Part shown: positions 19,907-29,565 of the stretch, piece after piece | Numbering within the stretch: the stretch's first letter is position 1 | Layout: the number at the start of each line of letters is the position of its first letter | Assembly: GCA_001566745.1 (NCBI GenBank) | Contig: KQ964467.1 | Coordinates: forward strand, 90,638 to 126,892 | Reading direction: 5' to 3' | From: Conidiobolus coronatus NRRL 28638 | Lineage: Eukaryota > Entomophthoromycota > Entomophthoromycetes > Entomophthorales > Conidiobolaceae | Length of the DNA stretch: 36,255 bases | Notes under the pieces: model-generated | Databases searched by the model: none | The model's input: the letters and a program-made list of their open reading frames with translations, nothing else | Told to the model about the DNA's origin: nothing | Position numbers and translations under genes: made by a program

Positions 19907-22213
19907 ATGTCGATGCAACGTCATATTTTATTCAATTTATTGTGCTCTCTGATCACTGCTCAAAATGGACCTGCTTATCCAACAGTAGCATATCCTGCTT
20001 CAACCACGACTAGTGGATATTTGACAAGCAGTCTCCCCATTAAAAGCAGCAGTCCAGTAATTTCAAGCTACCCAACTAAGCCAACATCAGCTTATCCAAT
20101 TGACGATGAAGAAGACTGCGAAGAAGACTTGCCTTCACCACGTTACCTACCAGTCACTCATCAACCTCCTTCCAATGCACATGGGCCAATTATGCCTAAA
20201 TGGGATAACTATTCTCCAGTATGGGCCAATGACTACAATCGCCCTCCTCCAAGAGGTCAATACCCTACTGTAAACTACCCACCAGTCATACCTAGTCACA
20301 CTCTGACTTATCCAGTGCAGCCCACTGCATATCCCAAGAACCCTCATCATCAGCATCAACCAAGTAAATGCTTTTTAGTCACTAAAGTATACACTGTCTG
20401 TGAAGAAAACACTCCAACTTACTATCCTCCTCCCCCACCACCAGCTCCTGCTACTTCGCACTATGTTCCTCCCCCACCACCACCTCCAGCCCCTGCTACT
20501 TCTCAATATGTACCTCCTCCTCCTCCACCGGCACCTACTACACACTATATTCCTCCTCCTCCTCCTCCACCGCCAGCCCCTGCCACTTCACACTATATCC
20601 CACCACCACCACCAGCACCTGCTACCTCGCACTATGTACCTCCTCCTCCTCCACCAGCTCCTACTACCCAAAGATATATCCCTCCTCCACCCCCTCCAGC
20701 TACTACCCCTTGCGAAGAAACAACGAAGCCTGTCATTCCATCAGCAACTACCAGATCATATGTACCTCCTCCTCCAACATACCCTACTATCCCAGTAATT
20801 CCTACAACTACCACTAAGCCATACGTCCCTCCTCCCCCAGTATATACTACTACAACTGGAGTAATCCCTTCATCAACTACTAAGCCCTACGTCCCTCCTC
20901 CACCAGTATATACCACTACCACTCCCTGTGAAACCACTACAAAACCATATGTTCCCCCTCCACCAGTATATACCACTACAACTGGAGTAATTCCTTCATC
21001 AACTACTAAGCCCTATGTTCCTCCTCCACCAGTATATACCACTACCACTCCTTGTGAAACCACTACAAAGCCAGTGATTCCTTCATCAACTACCAAATCA
21101 TACGTACCTCCACCTCCAGTCTATACTACCACTACAGTATCAGTGATCCCTACAACTACCACTAAGCCATACGTCCCTCCTCCACCAGTATATACCACTA
21201 CAACTGGAGTAATTCCTTCATCAACTACTAAGCCATACGTTCCTCCACCACCAGTATATACTACTACTACTCCTTGTGAAACCACTACTAAGCCAGTGAT
21301 CCCTTCATCAACTACCAAATCATACGTTCCTCCACCTCCAGTTTACACTACCACTACAGTATCAGTAATCCCTACAACTACCACTAAGCCATACGTCCCT
21401 CCTCCACCAGTATATACTACTACCACTCCCTGTGAAACCACTACTAAACCAGTGATCCCTTCATCAACTACNNNNNNNNNNNNNNNNNNNNNNNNNNNNN
21501 NNNNNNNNNNNNNNNNNNNNNNNNNNNNNNNNNNNNNNNNNNNNNNNNNNNNNNNNNNNNNNNNNNNNNNNNNNNNNNNNNNNNNNNNNNNNNNNNNNNN
21601 NNNNNNNNNNNNNNNNNNNNNNNNNNNNNNNNNNNNNNNNNNNNNNNNNNNNNNNNNNNNNNNNNNNNNNNNNNNNNNNNNNNNNNNNNNNNNNNNNNNN
21701 NNNNNNNNNNNNNNNNNNNNNNNNNNNNNNNNNNNNNNNNNNNNNNNNNNNNNNNNNNNNNNNNNNNNNNNNNNNNNTAAATCTTACATTCCTCCCCCTC
21801 CAGTCTATACTACTACTACAGTATCAGTAATCCCTACAACTACCACTAAGCCATACGTCCCTCCTCCACCAGTGTATACTACCACTCCCTGTGAGACAAC
21901 TATTACTAAACCATCAGTTCCTACCTACACTGTAAAGACTTCATCTCCTCCACAATCTTACCCTGCACATACAACACAGGTTAACCATAACTACCCCACT
22001 ACCACACCATGTGAAACCGGAAACGGATCAACCCCTACTAAAGCATATGGTAACAATAACAACAACAACAATGGTTACCCAGTTAAGGAAAACAACACCT
22101 ATAACAATAACGGCCACTCCTCTAATGGAAATAACTCTTATGACAACAACAGTCACGGTTATGGCAACAATGGCTCCAATGGAAATCAAGGATATGCCAA
22201 CAAAAAGTACTAA
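19907..22213 (+). CDS. Secreted proline-rich extensin-like repeat protein, paralogue 2 (contains assembly gap)
   Basis: Single open frame of 768 codons, 102 of them unknown. A signal peptide is likely at residues 1-19. Residues 20-75 carry AYPV/SYPT-type repeats like paralogue 1. Near residue 154 is KCFLVTKVYTVCEE, matching the Cys-flanked VTKV motif of the upstream gene. Then come seven blocks of PPPPPP-APATSHYVP type, followed by at least eleven KPYVPPPPVYTTTT units joined by GVIPSSTT, VSVIPTTT or PCETTTKPVIPSSTT linkers. The C-terminus (about 710-768) is Asn/Gly-rich (GNNNNNNNGYPV) with no GPI signal. Pro-tract plus Tyr blocks resemble plant extensins, by convergence, and suggest a cross-linked wall or adhesive protein. 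True length is uncertain because of the gap. The start is the first ATG; a second ATG two codons later would keep the same signal peptide. Confidence 0.8.
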   Translation: MSMQRHILFNLLCSLITAQNGPAYPTVAYPASTTTSGYLTSSLPIKSSSPVISSYPTKPTSAYPIDDEEDCEEDLPSPRYLPVTHQPPSNAHGPIMPKWDNYSPVWANDYNRPPPRGQYPTVNYPPVIPSHTLTYPVQPTAYPKNPHHQHQPSKCFLVTKVYTVCEENTPTYYPPPPPPAPATSHYVPPPPPPPAPATSQYVPPPPPPAPTTHYIPPPPPPPPAPATSHYIPPPPPAPATSHYVPPPPPPAPTTQRYIPPPPPPATTPCEETTKPVIPSATTRSYVPPPPTYPTIPVIPTTTTKPYVPPPPVYTTTTGVIPSSTTKPYVPPPPVYTTTTPCETTTKPYVPPPPVYTTTTGVIPSSTTKPYVPPPPVYTTTTPCETTTKPVIPSSTTKSYVPPPPVYTTTTVSVIPTTTTKPYVPPPPVYTTTTGVIPSSTTKPYVPPPPVYTTTTPCETTTKPVIPSSTTKSYVPPPPVYTTTTVSVIPTTTTKPYVPPPPVYTTTTPCETTTKPVIPSSTXXXXXXXXXXXXXXXXXXXXXXXXXXXXXXXXXXXXXXXXXXXXXXXXXXXXXXXXXXXXXXXXXXXXXXXXXXXXXXXXXXXXXXXXXXXXXXXXXXXXXXXKSYIPPPPVYTTTTVSVIPTTTTKPYVPPPPVYTTTPCETTITKPSVPTYTVKTSSPPQSYPAHTTQVNHNYPTTTPCETGNGSTPTKAYGNNNNNNNGYPVKENNTYNNNGHSSNGNNSYDNNSHGYGNNGSNGNQGYANKKY
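20815..21930 (+). repeat. PPPPVYTTTT tandem array with 222-bp higher-order unit
   Basis: Units of 22, 23 and 29 codons combine into a 74-codon (222-bp) higher-order repeat: the PCETTTKPVIPSSTT block begins at 21050 and again at 21272. Copies are nearly identical at the DNA level, which explains the assembly gap within the array. Confidence 0.85.
21472..21777. other. Assembly gap (306 N)
   Basis: 306 undetermined bases inside the repeat array. The flanks are in the same repeat register: ...ACTAC on the left joins TAAATC on the right exactly as the other ACTACCAAATC copies do, so the missing DNA is probably a whole number of repeat units. The stated length, a multiple of three, may be an estimate. 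Confidence 0.95.
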
Positions 22214-25200
22214 TAGCTGATTAGCTCATTAGAGTTAAATACTCACTCATCCATGCTATAATTTAATATTTAAAAAAATATCATTCAATCATCTATTACC
22301 ATACTATCATACTATAATAAACTATTTTATATATTTTAAATTAATTTGATAATTTTATTGATTTTTAATTCAAAAGATATGATTAATGCTTTCTGAATGA
22401 AATAATTTTTGATGAAAACTTGCTAAAATTTAAAATAGTTTATTCTGGAACTTGTGAACGAATAGAATTTATGTATGTAATAATTGCACTTGTAAATATT
22501 ATATTATACTCTAAGCCTTGAAAATATAATCATAATAGATTTAACTGATAATAAATTAACTAATATTCTAATTAGTTAGATCCAATTTTCATTTAATTGA
22601 ATACAGTTAGTTAACATAAATTCGATAAATATTTTAAAGTTGCTCAATACAATCGAATTAAGCTCAAATCATGTTATAACTATTTTAAGCACTTTTATTC
22701 TTTATATTTACCAAATTAATCAAAAATGACTAAATGTTTTCATCTTTTTATTTTTAACTTAGCAGAGTGAGAATAAAGTAAAGAATCCAAATTAGCTGAG
22801 TAAAATTAAAAATTAATTATGTTTTTTACCAATCTAATAACCAGCTTAATTTGCGTGTTATTAGCTCTTAACTAGCAATAAGCCTACTACTTTATAGAGT
22901 AAGGCTTTTGTTACCAGTTTTGTTACTTAAAGCTAATTTAAGATCTAACATCCTAAATCTAACCCTATTTATATTTGTAAAAATTTAAATCCAGCCTTTT
23001 TATATAGCTATTTGCATTATAATTAACAATTAGAAAACAATATCGATAATTATGATCATAAAAAACTGACGATTTAGCTAACTCATTTTGCTTGATTATA
23101 AATAGTTAGATTAAGCTGTTATTAAAATAACTTGAATCAGATAGTTGATAAATATTTGAGCGTAATGATAATTATATGATTTTTTTTGAGAAAAATTAAC
23201 TTTATTTGATTGCTATTTTTACAAAACTAGGAATTTTAATTGTTCTAATTTAATGAGTAATGTGTAGAACATAGAAATAAATAGATTTATAACTATATTA
23301 TAATTAAAGCCAACTTGCTCTAGTAAAGCCCAGGTATTAGCGAAAAAGTATAGTTAAAAGTAGCAATACACATATAATATTAAAATCGAAGATACAATCC
23401 AAACTCTATTCTAATTACTAAAAAGAAGGCTAACTCATTCCAAAACGAGCATATCACCTTGAAACGAATGAATTAAATTGGCTAACTGATCACCTTTACC
23501 TAATTGAATAAACTTGTTATGATTTCAGCTTTTTACTGAGGGGAGCCAAACAAGCTAGGGTTCATTTCCGTATTTGGAAAGAGACATGGATCAGTGATCC
23601 ATATTGTTAATTTTGGAGCATCAAAATCAACAAAAGTATCGTGTTTTTATTATTGATCAGAGCAAAGGGTATCAACAAAAAATCGTTGCTTGTTAGTTGC
23701 ACTTGTTAAAAAGCACTCTAAGAATTATCTGTTACAAGAACGATTACTTGTATATGTAACTATTTTAATGCATTTACAATTTTAATTCCTCAAAATTGGT
23801 GGATAAGAATAAATTAACCAGAATTTAAACTTGTAATATTAAAATTCAATGAATACTCAATTAATTAATTGTGTTTCAATATGCTATTCCAAATATTATA
23901 CACACTTTATTAAGCTATACGAATAAAGATTACTATAGGCAGGCTACAATCAGTTGAAATTAAGTGATCTTGATCAATCATTTTACTGATTTGGAATATA
24001 TACTAAATTTGGAGAGAGGATGAGACAATCCGCTCAAATCCTTTGAAATCTCAAACCGGTAACTAGTAACTCTATTCCATTTATTGCCAATTTCAGCATT
24101 ACCATCAAATTTAACAATCAATAAATAGTAGTATTTGTACTACAAACTTCCTTATTTGAGAACTCAAATAGCAATCATGATTCTAAGCGCGGATTTGGAC
24201 TGGGCAGTACACTTTCTCCAAACTCTTCTCACATCGGAATTAAATTGCTCATTAAGGAAATTTATTTTTATATCGAAATGTGTTCAAGAAATATCCGATT
24301 TGACCAAAATCATAATTAAGCTAGAGTTTGTTCTTAGTAATAAACTGAATAGCTCAGATAATTTAATGATGATCCTTAATATTACATATATCCAAGTATG
24401 GATATGACTGCTACTCATATAAAGTATCTACAGGCTTTTTATATCCCGATACCGTCTTTCAAATCTAAAGTATAAAAAATTCATAGTAAAACCAAGTCTT
24501 ATTAACTTGCAGCGATCATTTGGAAATCCTGTCAATGGTAGATCACAAATAAAAGTTTATGGTTATTTTAGTTTTGATAAACTATTTTAAATCAGCCATA
24601 AAATCTATTAATAAGAGAATGTTAGTAAGAATTTTGAATATGCTAAACTTAGATGTAATTAATAACACGCTTTAATTGCTTCAAGATACTAAACAGATTG
24701 AATCTACAGAAAACTTTACCACCTTAAGATTCATCTATTTCACCACTAATTCATCGTTTTTTGAATTTGCATGATAATCAATCTGAGCTTTGAAGGTGAT
24801 GCATTAAATTTAATCATACAAATCTGATTTGCTCTTTTACTAATTTCGTATGGAGACTGTGTTTTATTTTTTGTGATTTACATATCTGAAGCAGGCGATC
24901 ACATCGTGACCAGATATTTTGTAACTAGCAAGATCCACTTATTTTATATTCATCAGTGATTGACGCTCACTTCTGAAGAATACAATACAAAGTGCTCTGG
25001 ATCCAGATACTAAACTCTGTCGTGATAATATTATTAGCTCAAATAGTGAAAGCTATAAAATCGTGATATAGCGTCTTAAATATTTAGTCTCAGGCACCAG
25101 GGTATATTGTACTTTTAGATAATATTATATTAAATGGATCAGCTTATATGTGATATACACTTGAATCTAATATCGATTATTGTATTAACTGAAATTCAAA

Positions 25201-25799
25201 AATTTCTATTTTAAAAAAGTTTAGATGCGTGTATTAGTAGTGAGTTCTATACGGAGTTTAAGATAAACTACTGTTTTAACTTAATTAATCTGCTGTATTT
25301 ATTCTCTAGCATCATAATCCTTTGCTACAAGTAAACCCCATTAAAAGTAGCTACCTAATCAATTTTAGCACTCTCAAATACTCCATAGTTAAATAACCTG
25401 TATTATAAAGGCTATATTATATTTTGTTATTGAAATAAGCGCAATATTTCATCTATATTGCTAGTTATTTAATAATAAAAGGTATATCAAATATCAACAG
25501 CATTAAATATTTTTATACAGTTACTTTTTAATGTACAAAATCAGCGATATTGCCATCATATCACATGAATAAAAACAAATTAAGAATTCTAAGAAATGTG
25601 GATAATATGTTATGGTGTGAGATTAAAACTGAATTCAAATAGGTACAAAATATAGTCTCATTAATATGTCATTTTCAGTGAAAGTACATGGGTAAATAAG
25701 CGTAATAAGCGGTATAAAGTATAAAGTTTGTATTTTATATGAAACTAAAATTATTTATAAACAAAATATATGGAGTGTGTGATCGGTTGAATGCTATAT
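22214..25799. other. 3.6-kb AT-rich region without a recognised gene
   Basis: No coding region is supported; a 90-codon frame at 24135 lacks family features and is treated as chance. A perfect 17-base palindrome lies at 23586-23602. AAATTAACCAGAATTTAAAC at 23811-23830 resembles one end of the MITE-like family, with no partner end found. The segment 23430-25120 is slightly less AT-rich than the flanks, without a readable signal. Confidence 0.5.
23586..23602. repeat. Perfect palindrome ATGGATCA-G-TGATCCAT
   Basis: Eight-base arms around a single central G. Possible binding site for a dimeric factor, or chance. Confidence 0.5.
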
Positions 25800-26946
25800 T
25801 CAATTACGAAGATAGTAGTCTTCATGGTAAGATTGGTTGTAGTTTTGGCGATTTCGATTTTCAGGTCTTTGAGAAGTAGTTGGTGTATCAGGATTTAGGA
25901 TGTTACTAATAGAGGAGGAAATCCTGTTTTGAGAAGAGGAAATTGGTGGATTTAAATACTCTGGTAGGGGAAATGAGGGGGGTTGAAGTCTATATCTGCC
26001 AGTCATGGTTAATTGTTCAACTTCAGCCTCAGGTACAAAGCTAAAAGGCCTTGAGTTTGAAGATGTGGGACGATCGTTATTATAACTCAATAAGTGGTCT
26101 ATTTTAGTAGGAGGAGGCTGGTTATAAATAATTTCGCCTTCGGAAGAGGAAGAAGAATTTTGAAAAGTGTAATTTTTTGTGTACCATTAACCCAAGTCTC
26201 AGGCTGCTCTCTGGAAGGATGATCTCTGCGCTGTATATTAAGAGATGATTGCATTTGAGCAGAGCGGAGCGATGAAGGAAGTGTTAGAGTTTCAGTCTCT
26301 ATTTGTGGGTGCATAGTAGGAGGTGGCTTTGTAACAACTGGAGGTGTAGAATTTGTGGGCTCATTAGGGTATAATAAAAATACTCCTCGTTTAGAAGCTC
26401 TAGGTTGGCGTTTAATTTTTGCGATTAAATGAGGTTGACCTTGAACAAAATTTTGATGAGCAAATGAAGAGAAATTGTTAGGAGCTGTTCCTCTCAGTTT
26501 TCTACCGTCAGAAGTACGCTTAAAGCCATAGAGCTAAGTAAATAATTAGTATTTGTCTAAATAATAATAAAATAATCTTGTTACGTTTAGCTGACGAATA
26601 AAAGAAGTGACAGAGGAGTTATTAAAGCAATTTGGCAGAGTGTATTTTTCAAACCGGTCATAATCAGTTATCAAAAAACTTTTTCCTTCAGAGTCCCACT
26701 GAAGAGTATTGCATCTAGGGTCTTCTACAGTTCTAAATAAATAGCTTTAATACGCTAAAAATACCATAAATAATAAGCTACATACTGGTAAAGTCTACTT
26801 ATGAAAGCAGATTTGTTGGTTTTGATTATGTTGTAGTCATTACTAACAAAAAAGTTGAGATTTGGATCTGCGTCGCCCTGTTTCTCAGGATTTGATGCTG
26901 TAAGGTTATTAAAAGAGAGTTTGCTAATATGAATTAAGTCTCCCAT
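25800..26946 (-). CDS. HSF-type DNA-binding transcription factor, three or four exons
   Basis: Exons 26946-26786, 26732-26585 and from 26533 to the TGA at 25800. Intron 1 (26733-26785) starts GTATGT; intron 2 (26534-26584) has a TACTAAT branch site. The joined exons give a complete HSF DNA-binding domain at about residues 46-150: SAFISRLYQ, then LQWDSEGKSFLITD, LPNCF, TSFIRQLNLYGFKR and HQNFVQGQPHLI. Heat-shock-factor-type proteins bind GAA-type repeats in the nucleus. Downstream the protein is Pro/Ser/Thr/Asn-rich and apparently disordered, with no HR-A/B coiled coil and no receiver domain, so it is neither a canonical Hsf1 nor a Skn7. Near 26138-26184 the reading frame changes: either a 47-nt intron (donor GTACAC, no good branch site) or one base missing in the six-base homopolymer at 26173-26178. 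Predicted length is about 331 or 347 residues respectively. Confidence 0.85.
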
Positions 26947-27155
26947 TTGAAAGTAAAGAAAGAAAAGTAAAAAGTAAAAGCAAAAAGAAGGAAGGTGGGT
27001 TAGGGATATTCAGATACTCGATTCAAATCGATGCAAATGAGTTGCAATTTTAAATAGAAATTGATGGGATTTACTAGATTCTTTTTGGCAAACAAGTTAA
27101 TATATAGCTGATGGCTGATCATTTAGGTAAGATTTTGGTTCTTGCTCCCACCCTC

Positions 27156-27435
27156 CCAATCAGCTCATGAGTTTAAGATTCGGATGATTTATCCTGGTTC
27201 TACCTTCCAATATAGGTCAACCAATCAAACGCGCATGATAGCTAATATTTATTATAGAATCCAATCATACTTATACAAAATTAGTATTATCCAATCACTA
27301 CTAAAACAAGCAAGAAGATCATAATGAAATCTTTCAATCCCGCGATTCACTTTTATTATAAAAATCCCCTATGTTCGCTTTATCTGGTTCAAATTAATTC
27401 ATATCAAATTTGCCCTCCCCACTTTTATCCAATCA
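27156..27435 (-). promoter_or_regulatory. CCAAT-box cluster upstream of the HSF-type gene
   Basis: CCAATCA occurs at 27156-27162, 27221-27227, 27261-27267, 27291-27297 and 27429-27435, plus CCAAT at 27207-27211. All are in the same orientation on the plus strand, 210-490 bases upstream of the minus-strand start at 26946. CCAAT is the NF-Y/HAP site. An ACGCG core also occurs at 27229-27233. Confidence 0.45.
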
Positions 27436-28477
27436 CAGATTTAATTCTCCCCTAAGTTTTATGATCTATTTGATTTAACAAACTTTTCTTAGGTCACTTT
27501 AGCTTAACTGGTGTTTATTACAGTTGTCGCTGTTAGCATTGCTATAGCAGACACATCGATCGGCATCAGCTAGTTAAAACTACAACCAATTGAGGTCATG
27601 TTAGTATGTATGGCTATATACTAAATAATAGCCCTCAAAAATCAAATTTGAGCTATCCAAACTACTAATAAGAATTTCGGATTTCTATAAAGTCAATATT
27701 ACTCCCAATTCTCGATATAATAATGATGTTTTCATAGTTTCCTGAGCATTGTCAACCAATCACCATAGTTGAATGTTAGCTTTTTGTTCTCAAAATAGCA
27801 CATATTAGGAACAACGTGTTAACCATTCATGGTTTGCTATAGGCTTTTTAGAATGTAGCATAGTACTTGCTTCATACTATTTTTTTAATTCGTGAACTTT
27901 AAGCTATTCAAATTTAGTTATTGTATTGCTAAATACTCTAGTTTTACAACTTTAATACAAAAATCAATATAGAATTTCCGTTTTTAAATTTTTCTCTAAT
28001 TAATTTTATTAGACCAATGATAAAACGCTATTAATATAAATAAGTTAGATAATGTTTAAAAACTAAAAGTTGCAAATGGCACTTATGCGAAACTTGTGAA
28101 ATTTCAAAGTGCTAATTAACTTGAGTTAAGATAAAAATCTTAGTACAATAATCAAGGTAACCTAAAAAACTTGAACTCCATTATATATATTTCTTTATTT
28201 TACACATCAACAAATACAAGTGTTACAATATTTACTAGCATAAATTATCAAAATATATTCCAATTTTTGTGAAAATAAATCTTATATATCTAAGCTTTTG
28301 CTCATATTAACAATAAGCTATTTGAGATTGGACTTTAATTACCTATTATGACTAGTTTTAACCTATAATACGCCTATGAAAGTAAAGCTCTTGTGATATA
28401 TCAGCTAAGGTTGCAAATTTCATCATGTTTTTTATGCAAGTAACGTATAAAAAAGCATAAGAAATTATTCCATGATC

Positions 28478-28499
28478 CGTAGTGACAATATCTACTACG
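28478..28499. repeat. Short hairpin CGTAGT/ACTACG
   Basis: Six-base perfect stem at 28478-28483 and 28494-28499 with a ten-base loop; the stem extends by AT/AT past one bulged C. No RNA family recognised. Confidence 0.35.
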
Positions 28500-28667
28500 A
28501 TTATCTTGGTTCATAATTCTGAAGATATTTATACAAATAAATCACTTAACAATGCTATAAGACTTGGATAATCGCAAAAGATATCCTCATTGGTAAGAAA
28601 TTAAGAACCAGGATTGGCTGTGTTCGCTTATAATAAATTTAATTCAATTAAAAAACCCAATAAATCC

Positions 28668-28681
28668 ATAATCCGGATTAT
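28668..28681. repeat. Perfect palindrome ATAATCCGGATTAT
   Basis: Fourteen-base perfect palindrome centred on TCCGGA, in AT-rich DNA where CCGG is uncommon. Confidence 0.45.
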
Positions 28682-29310
28682 TTATTTACTATGAGTTGAA
28701 AAGATTATTAAAATATATCTTTAGAAGTAGCTATATAGCCAATGCTTATTGTTTAACAATATTATTACTAGCTGCAGCTGGATATATTGCATTGATAAAC
28801 AAGATATAACTCTATATGCTATACAATCCATTTCAAATTGATTGAGGACATATTATTTGCATAATTAAAAATAAACTGTTTAATTCAAATAAATCAATTT
28901 TAGGTATTGACTATATGCCAAAAATATACAGATTTTTATGCTAGAAAATATTCTGGTTAATATTCGTATAAAAATTATTTTTATAATTTGAAAGTATAAA
29001 ATACTGATATTATCGAATAGCTAATCTATACTTAAATAGCGGTTTACCTCAATTGTATAAATATGATAACTTAAATCGATCTCAGAGTGCTCATGGGCGG
29101 ACTCAGACAGAGAGTGGCCTAAAGTTAATTATCATATATAATGCGATCTATATCTATTACTAGCATAAAAGGTGTGGATTTAGCTACTTATGTCGAAAAA
29201 TGATTAAAATTTATCATCAAAAATACACACTTCATGCTATTAACTGGATCTATATTACATTATAGTTTAAAGCCATATACGCCAAGCTTCAACTCGCATT
29301 ACTGAATGTA

Positions 29311-29565
29311 TGGTGATTCTGGTTAAATTGATGAAATTTTGTCAAATTTTTTATAGCGCAAAGTTACGATATTTTAGATTTCAAGTTGTTTAAACCTTAT
29401 TAAACAGCTATTTTTATTAGTTAAAGTTGATAGCATAATTTGCTAATATGATATTATTAAATTTGCTCTTTTGAAATATGATTACAAGCGCTAATTTCTC
29501 TTATATTAAAGTTAATTTAGAACAGAATTTACACAAATTTGAGTCAAATTAACCAGAATTACTTA
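29311..29565 (+). mobile_element. MITE-like element, copy B (255 bp)
   Basis: The left end is TGGTGATTCTGGTTAAATTGA and the right end, on the opposite strand, TAAGTAATTCTGGTTAATTTGA, bordered by TA on both sides. The interior aligns along its length with the reverse complement of copy A (shared TTTTTTATAG, TTTATTAGT, AATATGATATTAT and GCTAATTTCT blocks) and with the left two thirds of copy C. No coding capacity. Confidence 0.75.

Noticed and set aside
20400-20798. 132-codon open frame overlapping the second repeat-protein gene
   Set aside because: Leu/His/Pro low-complexity frame produced by the proline-tract repeats in another frame.
24135-24407. 90-codon open frame in the 22-26 kb spacer
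   Set aside because: No ATG-supported start, no motifs, and composition like the surrounding AT-rich DNA; no splice partners found.
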